Below, in pieces: positions 34,301 through 42,668 of a stretch of 64,000 bases of DNA. This stretch comes from Takashimella koratensis (Eukaryota; Basidiomycota; Tremellomycetes; Trichosporonales; Tetragoniomycetaceae). Made by a program: the position numbers and the translations under genes. How positions within the stretch are numbered: the stretch's first letter is position 1; every line of letters begins with the position of its first letter. The stretch is taken from contig BCKT01000003.1 of assembly GCA_003116875.1 (NCBI GenBank), positions 933,143 to 997,142 of the forward strand. Direction: 5' to 3'. Under the pieces are notes generated by a model. The model was not told where the DNA came from and did not search any database. It saw only the letters and a list, made by a program, of their open reading frames with translations.

Positions 34301-36174
34301 TTGTTGACAGGCCGCGAGACGTCGACCGCGACGCCGTCTACGCTAGTTTGTGGATTCGGCTACTCCACTATGTTCTGCGACCCATTATCCCGCGCCGGCT
34401 CCCCGCTCGAGCACGTCCGAGAATCTCGCCACACGTCGCAGCAGCCACTGCTGTGCTTTCCTTACAGGTCGTCAAGATCATTGCCATTCGCGCGCCGGAA
34501 AGTATCTCGCAGGTCCAGGGACTGTGGACGCACATCGCTGCCCATTTAGCTACCGCCACGGCTGGCGGAGACGCGAGGTTCGCCGAGCTAGGTGTCGCTC
34601 CGGCGTCACCAAGAGTGCTCGACTGGATGATGTGGACAACGTATGAACTTGTTGCACTGCACAGAGGACCGCTCGCCATTCCGCTCCGATACGCTATGCA
34701 GGTCGCGCTGTCAGCAGCATTTAGAGAGGAAAAGTCGTCCCGCCCTTCGTCTCCTGGAGGGGACCGACCGAGGACGGTCAGCGCTGCGCCGACGCTCACA
34801 GGCCTTGCGAGAAAGGTGTCTACTCGCTCGCCGTCATTGGCAGTCTCACCAGCTGCTGGCGGCGGTGGTCTCGGTCTGGTGTCGCACGGTCGCTCGCCCA
34901 GTTTTGGCGGAATGGCTGCGGCTCGCGGGTCACCAGAGATGTTGACACACAGCCGACAAGCCAGCCAGACCCAGCAACGCTTGTCTCCCTTGCTCTCTGC
35001 CACGGGACCGCGAACGGGAGGCGGACACAACCGCATGGCGAGCTTCAGCAGCATCGGTGGTGGGAGCGGCGGTGGTAGTCTGGCACGACCTAGCTTTGCC
35101 GACTTGTCTGCGCGCCGAGCGTCTCGACCCGTCTTCGACGCCTTCCCTGGCGGAGTCGGCCACAATTATCGTTTCCCGTCATCCTCGGGTCCCGTCCGCT
35201 CGCTGCATGGTGAGAAAGGCGAGAAAGGGCCGACGATCATCCACCTCTTGGGTCCAACAGCAGCCGGCGGCGCCGCCCCTGCAGTCGGTGGTGGAGCAGG
35301 TGGTGGAGGTGGGGTGTTCTCCATCGACTCGCCAGTCGGTAGTGTCCTGAATCGTAGGACTTCAGAGACCGCTGGAGCTGCTATAGTAGGCGGCGCGGAT
35401 CAGGTTGCGGCTTCTGCGGTGAAAGAGGTGAGGCTACACAGCCCCGAGCTGGTGAGCGAGTGTAAGAGGGCGCTCAGGACGTGCTTGATGGTCTTTGGGT
35501 ACGAAGTGGAGCCGGAGGATGATGAGACGCCAGTTCGTGTATGGACGGCGCATGACGCATTGGTGAGTGTTCTGTCCGTCCTGCCTTCTTGCTGCTTTGC
35601 TGTCATCCCCGTTCGAACAAAGCTGACTGATTTCTACCTGTCACGTTCACCAACGCAGCACGTCATCTCGGCCCAGACCCGGCTCTTGGTCGAGCAAGAA
35701 TTCCGACAAATCTTCAACCCTATCCGATCTGAGAAGGCGGAGAAGGTAGAGGTGGACTACGAGAGCGAGCGCAAGCGATCTGTCTCTGCGACCACTGCGC
35801 GAGCTGTGGACGGACAAGGACCCATCTTCCCTCAGTACTCTATCATCACGACCTCCCCTGAACGCGATCGGGACCAAGACCACCGCGAAAAGCTGCACCA
35901 GTACCGCCTGGCTAGCAACCCCGAGTCTACCCTGCCTGCCCGTGGCGCACTCGATATGAGTCCGTCCCCGTCCATCGTGATCTCGGGAGAGGACGGATAT
36001 GATATGGAGAAAGGAGGATACGACTTGAGTTATCTAGGAAGTAACGCGGAGAGTCCTGGTGACGGACATGGAGAGGCGGATGAGTCTGGGGTGTTTGGGT
36101 ATGGGTTTGATGAGAAGAGTGGGCATGGGAACGGTGGCTACGGAGTGCCTACGTTTGCTGTGTCGTCGCCGTGA
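28320..36174 (+). CDS. Unrecognised 2496-residue helical-repeat-like protein
   Basis: Eight exons (28320-29873, 29908-30285, 30334-30843, 30880-31314, 31356-31444, 31497-31853, 31911-35562, 35659-36174) join in frame to 2496 residues. The first 400 residues are Ser/Pro-rich and probably disordered. A basic/helical segment follows (AEEREEIARERRKFARAIKVCLD). The centre (about 430-2050) is leucine/alanine-rich with the look of long alpha-solenoid repeats (for example FRRPFSSMGFATVMRSVYET). Residues 2060-2330 are again Ser/Gly-rich, followed by a conserved-looking C-terminal block. I do not recognise it with certainty. An UNC80-like or Furry/MOR2-like scaffold would fit the size and architecture, but that is a guess. 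Introns 1 and 3 are only 34 and 36 nt; the 36-nt one could also be retained in frame. Confidence 0.8.
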
Positions 36175-36765
36175 TCCCAGAACGATACGGCGGTCAAGGA
36201 GAAGGGGAACGATTGTACTAGCATAGCGGCATTGGACATGTTGTAACCTGTTTATTGTTGTATTGCATCTACCGCACCTATGCTACTGAACATTCTTATC
36301 GCCTTGGTCACGGATCTTCGGCCCTTCAGCTAGTCGGTCAGGGTGTGTGACCTGCACGTGCTCCCGGACCAGACGGCCGACAGTGTTATCGGCATACCGG
36401 TACCATGCCTGGGCGACTCGGCGCAGCATCATGGCTGTTGTATGTACGAGAAAGGAGGCAGGGCTAGGCCGTTCGGCGACCCGGTGAGGTGTTGAGAAAC
36501 TCCAGCTCAAGGAAGGGTAAAAGGGAGCAGGCTAGATAGATGAGAAAGGATTGAGTTAGGTGCTACCTTTCAGCCAGGTGTCATTTGTGACTTTCACCAG
36601 GCGAGGCTGCTCTGTCACTTACACGACCGATCACACATAAGCTAGCAAGGCAGAGCTCAAGTCGTGCCATAACCGCAAAGCTATCGTCCTGCCGACTCCC
36701 GACCAGCATTTGCTGATTAACTGCCATTTCAAGTCTAATCGCCAGTCACAACCAAAACAAGCGTC
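36175..36765. other. Intergenic region before the orphan tandem family
   Basis: It contains one possible small minus-strand frame (36283-36510, listed separately) and the upstream region of the first paralogue. A CACATAAG element at 36634-36641 lies about 125 nt before its ATG, similar in place to the ACATAAG element of the fourth paralogue. Confidence 0.5.
36283..36510 (-). CDS. Possible small protein, weakly supported
   Basis: An open frame of 75 codons. A tidier start is the internal ATG-ATG at about 36433, preceded by ACAACAGCC, giving about 49 residues: MMLRRVAQAWYRYADN followed by a charged tail. The N-terminal part could be an amphipathic mitochondrial signal. I know no matching family. 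Its support is only the open frame, plausible codon use and good start context. Confidence 0.3.
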   Translation of the reverse strand: MSWSFSTPHRVAERPSPASFLVHTTAMMLRRVAQAWYRYADNTVGRLVREHVQVTHPDRLAEGPKIRDQGDKNVQ

Positions 36766-37407
36766 ATGGCCTCAAACATCACCCAGGGCTTCAGCTATAC
36801 CGGCAGCAATATACACCTTGTGAACCCGCCATCTGAGGTGTCCAAGGCCGCGGCTGATGGTATATTCGAAAGGATCTTAAGCCCAGACACTTCAGGATTC
36901 ACAGACGCCCCTCAGCTCCCTGAGGTCATCTACACGTATCGCTTTGATCGCGTGCGTCAGGATACCTATTTGTTTCTGTCGGAAAACGAAGTTCACGAGC
37001 GCAATTGGAAGGCATCGCTCGTGGTACTGGGCCTATATACCAATGTTGACCAATGGGAATTTGCTTCTGAGGAAGGGGCGAAGACCTCGCAACGGCTATC
37101 CGTCACATTGCAGGGGTGGAACACCGTGGAGTTCGGCGGGGATACCATGCGTGCCGGCCCTTCCGGCGATGGCAGCTTCGACAACCCCTGGCGAGTGATT
37201 TCGGTCCAGTTGTCTCACGAGCAAGCCATAGCTCTTCAGGGAGAATGGGGTGAGGAGATCGAGAAGGATCTCTGCAAACACCTGACTGTCAAAGCAGCCG
37301 CGCTTTCAGAGGCACAGCTGATCGAGGCGAATGCCACCCTTCCCAATGGTCAGAAGTTTCCATCCGGCCCTATCCGTTTCATACCCCGCCAAGCATTTGA
37401 CAAGTAA
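36766..37407 (+). CDS. Orphan tandem family, paralogue 1
   Basis: A single uninterrupted frame of 213 codons. No signal peptide, membrane segment or known domain. Three blocks recur in all four neighbours: an N-terminal SKAAADGIFERILSP (about residue 27), a central DNPWRVISVQL (about 137), and a C-terminal EKDLCKHL, then LPNGQKFPSGPIRFIPRQAF. Between them, SLVVLGL and QWEF match the segment that is interrupted in paralogues 2 and 4. The C-terminal block contains one conserved cysteine. Here the frame is intact, so this is the best reference member. The product is probably intracellular and globular, with an acidic variable loop in the middle. Function unknown. Confidence 0.75.
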   Translation: MASNITQGFSYTGSNIHLVNPPSEVSKAAADGIFERILSPDTSGFTDAPQLPEVIYTYRFDRVRQDTYLFLSENEVHERNWKASLVVLGLYTNVDQWEFASEEGAKTSQRLSVTLQGWNTVEFGGDTMRAGPSGDGSFDNPWRVISVQLSHEQAIALQGEWGEEIEKDLCKHLTVKAAALSEAQLIEANATLPNGQKFPSGPIRFIPRQAFDK

Positions 37408-37961
37408 AACCTGATATGGGTCTTCGCGTAGTCTATTTTGGAACGTCTACGACTGATTTGATAGAGCAGTGCATACTGTATCTCTTCCATTGGCGTTGAC
37501 ATTTGTTGGTGACCTGGGGTGAATGGGACGTCTCAGATAGGTCAAACGATCTCGTCTAGAGCCCTCCGTCATGGAGACAGCGCAGCAGACGATCGCTGTA
37601 GTCTAGGCTTTGCTTAGAATTGCAATGTCGGAGTTGCCCAAGAAAACAGGCGTTGGTGATCGTAAAGCCCTTGGGTGGCAAGCCTGGGATGAGCAACGCC
37701 AAGCTGAAACGTCTAACATACGTAGACAAAGGCTTACTGAAGAAAGGTGCTTTCGACTCATACTGTACCATTGAGAGCAGTGTACTGCTGTGCAGCGGGT
37801 ATGTTGCGGTTACCTTTATTAGAGCGGCAACTCCTACTTCAGCTGTTACAGCCTAACAACTTCTACAGCTCGAGACGTTTCTCTCCCCATTTGAACTCCA
37901 TACCAGCCTCATCTCCTCCTGCTCAACAGAAGCACATCTCGTCATCCTTACCAAATCAATA
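37408..37961. other. Intergenic region between paralogues 1 and 2
   Basis: About 550 nt with no gene seen. Presumably the 3' UTR of paralogue 1 and the promoter and CT-rich leader of paralogue 2. Confidence 0.5.
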
Positions 37962-38647
37962 ATGGAATATGACACCTTTGACCAGGGAGTCGCCTCGCCG
38001 AACGCTGCAACTCACAGCCTCGCCCAACGCATCTTCTCTAAAATCAAAGATCCTGAGAGTGCCAAATTCGAACAACCTCAAGGTGAATACCCGTCGGCCC
38101 GGCTTTATCCGTTGAACTGCCTAGCATTTATGAACGGCTTGAGATCCGTATATGTTGATTGCCTCACCAACGAAGAATTTGAAAGACACCCTCGCTGGGC
38201 TCCCACCCTGATCACGGTGGAGTTTGATCCCCAAGGGGAGTGGTGGAAACAAGACTTCGCTCGGATCACGTAATGGACAATACTGACGATGAGGCTAAGG
38301 ACTCCCGTGACGAGGCTCAGACCTCAGTAGATGGGACGGTCAAATCTGACAACGAGCTGACTGTCACTCTTCGAGAGGTTCCGCTTTTCGCTGGTGCAGG
38401 TCAGACTAGCAGTCATAGTCCTTGGCGCGTCATCTCGCTCAACTTGACGGACGCAGACGCTCTCCCGCTTCGGTCCCAGTTTGATTACAGGATGGACCTT
38501 GAGGCAGATCTCTGCAAACACCTGTCCCTTGCGATCTCTGTGCTGTCTGAGGAACAGACGAGCGCAATTAATTCTGATTTGTCGGATGGTAAAAAATTGC
38601 CCTCCAGGTTGATCCGATTTGTGCCCTTTTCTGCTTTCGACTCATAG
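37962..38647 (+). CDS. Orphan tandem family, paralogue 2 (spliced or frameshifted)
   Basis: The first frame (from 37962) reads SLAQRIFSKIKDPES and RWAPTLITVEF, then stops at 38271-38273. The second half lies in another frame (to 38647) and has SPWRVISLNL, EADLCKHL and KKLPSRLIRFVPFSAFDS. The halves join in frame if 38217-38299 is an intron (donor GTGGAG, branch TACTGAC, acceptor AAG), giving 200 residues. That splice would remove a segment whose equivalent in paralogue 1 is coding (VVLGL...QWEF). The alternative is a single-base indel, which would make this a pseudogene or reflect a sequence error. An acidic loop (DNTDDEAKDSRDE) sits at the break. The gene is on the same strand as its relatives. 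Confidence 0.55.
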
Positions 38648-39739
38648 CTCAGCGCGTTGAGTGTTCTACTTGCCTTATGCATCTTATCCTGATTCGCTTT
38701 GAATTTCATTGTCGGCCACTATACAAAGTCTGACTCAACTTCACTCATCTCGACCGCAAAGCCCCAGAACAGATTTGTCTTCTCTCCGGTAACATTCGAT
38801 CGCATGCCATGTACGAGTACCCTACCATCGATAGTTGCTCTCTCAATCCCTGCGTCCCACTCAACCTCCCGTGCTATCCCACCACTCGTGCTAGAGCAGT
38901 CAGCTCAGAAACAGTGGGAAATTCTCTGCCCATGAAGCGCATTGCTATACCCAGCGAGGAGGCGATGGACAAAACGCCGTATAGCATCGCTTTGGTGCAG
39001 CATGCGTTCTGGGGATGCTGGACAGGAGGGCCGTTCGCGATAGCGTGTGCCCGTATAGCGACATGAGCGGGGTCTGTTTCCGCAATTTCACATTTTGTCG
39101 GCCGTCACGATAATCCACTGCGGTCGAGCAGGGCCATGCGACTGCCTATTGCTCAGAGACAGACAAGTAAATAGTAGCTCTGAAAGGACGGAGCAGGTGA
39201 TAACACCACCTATCCTTAACACAACAGTGATCACTCTCAGCTCTAATAAGAAAGAACAGACAGAGCCCTGACTTTGCAGCATGTGTGGCGGTGCATTGCT
39301 GTGGGAGGGGCGGTCAAGGCATTCAAGTCATCGTCAGCTCTAGGTGTGTCGGTGTTCGGATGGGGCTCAGGCAGACGAGGAGAGACTTACTAAGCCAACG
39401 ACCTAAATATGCAATAAGATAAACCGACGGACGCTGCAAGAAAGGAAAGTCTGTGTGTAATTCTGCTCTTGGGCAGTCGGACAAGGTGTTCACTCAACCC
39501 CCGCAGCTCTGAGCCCCCCAGGTGCAAGCATATATAAGTTCTCACGGATTTACACTGAACCTATCTTTTCCGCAGGACCCCCCACCTCCTTCCCGTTCCC
39601 TGCACGCCGACCATTTTTCCGTCTGTGCAGCAACAGCAACACTACCTCTCAGCTTACGCTGGCACTGTTCCCGATCAAACCGCCCCGGCACATCTCCCTC
39701 CCCTCCCCCCTCTTTTTACCCTTCTCGCTCCAAGATACC
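38648..39739. promoter_or_regulatory. Region between paralogues 2 and 3, with duplicated promoter (copy A)
   Basis: The part at 39097-39560 is homologous to 40837-41275 upstream of paralogue 4. Shared motifs include GACTTTGCAG (39270), GACTTACTAAGCCA (39384) and a TATATAAG box (39531), about 209 nt before the paralogue 3 ATG. The first 400 nt hold nothing I can name. Confidence 0.6.
39531..39538 (+). promoter_or_regulatory. TATA box of paralogue 3
   Basis: TATATAAG lies 147 nt after the GACTTACTAAGCCA motif, the same spacing as for TACATAAG in the paralogue 4 promoter. Confidence 0.6.
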
Positions 39740-40381
39740 ATGGCGGCGAGCTCTGTTGATCTTACCAAATTCGACCCAAACATGGGAACGCCATCCGAGT
39801 CCACGCGCGGCGTCGCTATTGAAATTTTCAGGAGCATTCGGTCCAACACTCCGGACAACAGCGTTTCCTTCGACGCCGAGTGGTTCGACAACATTGCGAA
39901 CCTGGTTTCTCCTTCCGCTAACGCGGAAAGCATTTTTACCAACACCTGTTTGGTAGTTATGCAGCTGTCAGCAATGGGGACGAAAGCGACGGTCACACTT
40001 GACATCATGCACCCATCCCGCAAGCAGGATACCCGCACCTCTCGCAGACCTTGGCGAGCCTTTCAGCTTGATACGGATACCGCCGCCTTCTCAGCTCTCA
40101 CGAGCAAGTTCGATTGGCCCCCTGCGATCAACAAGGAGCCCTTCGATCCTGCAACTGCTACCAGTACGTTCGTGCCCATCCCCGGCTTCAGAGCCCTCGA
40201 GAAGATCAGCCAGCTCGAAACTGATCTTTGCAAGCATGCAACCAACTCGTTCAATCTTCTTACCTTTCCAGACCCCTTGAGGACGCTCTTGAACGAGAAC
40301 ATCCCGTCTGACCTGCAATATCCGCTCGGCCCAATTTGTTTTCTATCGGGGCACGAGATTCTGTATCAAACCCAAAGATGA
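39740..40381 (+). CDS. Orphan tandem family, paralogue 3
   Basis: A single intact frame of 213 codons. The N-terminal block is STRGVAIEIFRSIRSNTP, the central block RRPWRAFQLDT, and the C-terminal block QLETDLCKHATNSFNLL, ending less typically (PLGPICFLSGHEILYQ). Unlike 1, 2 and 4 it lacks the acidic loop before the PWR block. Instead it has an extra segment of about 30 residues (KFDWPPAINKEPFDPATATS) between the PWR and DLC blocks. It is the most divergent member. Its promoter is duplicated upstream of paralogue 4. No known domain; function unknown. Confidence 0.7.
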   Translation: MAASSVDLTKFDPNMGTPSESTRGVAIEIFRSIRSNTPDNSVSFDAEWFDNIANLVSPSANAESIFTNTCLVVMQLSAMGTKATVTLDIMHPSRKQDTRTSRRPWRAFQLDTDTAAFSALTSKFDWPPAINKEPFDPATATSTFVPIPGFRALEKISQLETDLCKHATNSFNLLTFPDPLRTLLNENIPSDLQYPLGPICFLSGHEILYQTQR

Positions 40382-41385
40382 AAACGATCGTTTTGTACTG
40401 CAATGGCAGAAGCAGTGGAAGGCTGTGGAGCGAGGATAGCAAAGGTGACGAGGCCTGCCCGGGGTGAGGAATTGTATGCAATGCCATTTGACTTAAATCA
40501 CCTCGTATTCGGGCGAGACCGTGTTAAAGCACTATCACCAAAAGCCTCACTGAGAGTCGCAGCAACACTGCTGGGATCGTTATTGTCTGATACAATATAT
40601 GTGCAACATGTCTGCTGTAAGGCGTGGGGATGAGGGGGAGTTTCTTACTTTCGCCCGGGTCTTTTAGTAGATCTGAAAATGCAACTCTCTCTCAACACGG
40701 TGAGATCATCGACAAAGCATCCCAGACCTTCCTCTCTTTGACATCCTTGAACGTCAAGAGCACTTATATCATCTCCGAGTGTCAACGAGGCGTGGTCAGC
40801 GACATGATTGCCTTTCCCAGCGGATTTCCAGGTGGTGTCGGCCGCCGACCGAATCCTTGGTCCTGTCCATTACAACGCTTGTCCCGCAGAGACAGACAGA
40901 GAAAGAGGACCAAAGAAGTGATGTCACCACCGCCCCTCAAGCGAGAAAGTGAGCAAGCCTAGATCCAAAAAGAAAGGACGGACAAGGCCTGGACTTTGCA
41001 GAGTGGACTCTCGTCGACGTACGAGGATCATCGACGGCCCTTGGGCCGTCTGCAGTCACATGAGGGTAGTCTTGGTGACGGACGAGAAAGAGCAAGAGGA
41101 GAGGACTTACTAAGCCACCAAGATCAATGTGCAAAACGGCAGTTGACAAGAACTCGCATGAAGGGAGTGTCGAGGTGTTGTGTTTCACCAGAACGAACGT
41201 GCTGGGGCTTTCTCCAAAATGCGCACCGCTTTAAACCCAGGGGCTGGGCATACATAAGTGGGAAAGTTGGAATGCTGCCTTCGTCTTTTTCACCATCCTT
41301 CACCCACCAACAACAACAGCACCACATTTCCAAACCGCTCCATACTTCCGCCACCACAAACCAACCCCTCGTGAAGACAGTTGTC
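40382..41385. promoter_or_regulatory. Region between paralogues 3 and 4, with duplicated promoter (copy B)
   Basis: 40837-41275 matches 39097-39560. GACTTTGCAG is at 40992, GACTTACTAAGCCA at 41104 and TACATAAG at 41251, with nearly the same spacings as copy A (112 versus 114 nt, then 147 in both). The first 450 nt, after paralogue 3, show no feature. Confidence 0.6.
41251..41258 (+). promoter_or_regulatory. TATA-like element of paralogue 4
   Basis: TACATAAG occupies the position of the paralogue 3 TATA box and lies 135 nt before the ATG. Confidence 0.5.
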
Positions 41386-42177
41386 ATGCAGGATTCTTCG
41401 CAGAATTTTTTCCTCCTTGACCCAACCAGGGAAGTGTTTCCGCGTTACAATCGGCACATTCCGAAGCCTGACTCTGGATCCGCCGACATTTCCAAACGCA
41501 TGTTCGACGGCATCGTGAACCCCACTACGTCCACTCAGGTACAACTTATCTCTTCGACCAACAATTCGGGGGAGCCCTTCGTTCCGAAGTCGTTCATCAC
41601 CTTGACGAAGGTCTTTCAGTCAGTCAGCCTCGACTACGTCGACGAGTCGGAGGAATCGCTGTACGAGGGGAAAGGGTGGGACCCTTGCTTCGTTGTGCTA
41701 CAGCTCGACACCACAGCCGAATCGAAAAGGTGGTTTGACCAGCTTGACAAATAGGACGGAGAGGAGAGTGGCGAGAAAAGGGGCGAGAAGAGTGGCGGGG
41801 ACAGAGACGAGGAGAAGGATGTCGACATGGATCGGCAGGAGGCGACGAAAGAGGTGACGCAGGAGGTGGAAAACTCCACCATACGGCTGAAGTTCCGGCT
41901 CCAAGTTCTCAAATCGATCCCTGGACAAACTGCGACCGGTTTCGACGATCCGTGGAGGGCTTTCGGCATCGCTCAAGTCGATGGCGAAGCCGATACGATT
42001 GTTGCGAAGCACGATCGTGGGAGCGACTTTGTCGACGATCTCTGCAACAATCTTTCCAAGAAGCTCTCAGCTCTCTCGAGCGACCACAGGATCAAGATGA
42101 ATGATTCTCTTCCGGACGGTCAGAAGATTCCGACAAGGCTCGCTCGATTCTGGCCGTCTTATACGTTCATGGCTTAG
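41386..42177 (+). CDS. Orphan tandem family, paralogue 4 (in-frame TAG, possibly spliced out)
   Basis: One reading frame runs from ATG 41386 to TAG 42175, broken only by an in-frame TAG at 41752-41754. Blocks: SADISKRMFDGIVNPTTS, WDPCFVVLQL and RWF, the acidic loop DGEESGEKRGEKSGGDRDEE, DDPWRAFGIAQ, VDDLCNNLSKKLSALS and LPDGQKIPTRLARFWP. The TAG could be the acceptor of a 60-nt intron (41695-41754, donor GTGCTA, branch CTTGAC) that keeps phase 0. Splicing would give 243 residues. Without splicing it is a nonsense allele or a readthrough case. The putative intron sits within one codon of the one proposed in paralogue 2. Confidence 0.55.
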
Positions 42178-42668
42178 GTCTTGAGGTCAAGCAGCTGTCA
42201 GCGGTACACGGAAGTACTTGTTTCAGGTTTCAGGATAGTGCAGAGTTACCGTATTGCTGTGTGCGAAGAGGAAATGCATTTCCGTTGAGTTGCCAACTCC
42301 TAAGCGATGATGAAGGTTCGCAGCTTCTGCTCTTGTAAGTATCGGCCGAACTCATCGGAAGGAGACCAATAAACCTGTCACAAGAGGGCCCAGGAACGAG
42401 TGCGCCTTTGTTGATCACAAAATAATGACATGAAGAAGACGCTAGTCGACATCAAACTCTTTTTGAAGTATATAGATGACAGAGACGAATGTCGGTTGAT
42501 TACGGTGATAAAATACAGACAGGACCATGAGGATAGAATACGTACAATGGGAGTCTGGGGCGTATCTCGTGGGAACGTGTGAGTGGGTTGAAACAACGAC
42601 CCGGAGGCTGGTGATGCTTTCTCTACTTAATGAAGGGATCTGTTGATTGGACAGCTTTCAGACAACGT
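42178..42668. other. Convergent region between the orphan family and the kinase gene
   Basis: About 490 nt, moderately AT-rich, probably 3' UTRs. No feature is recognised. Confidence 0.55.

Noticed and set aside
38699..39066. Short frames between paralogues 2 and 3 as a fifth family member
   Set aside because: None of the IF, PWR or DLC blocks is present in any frame.
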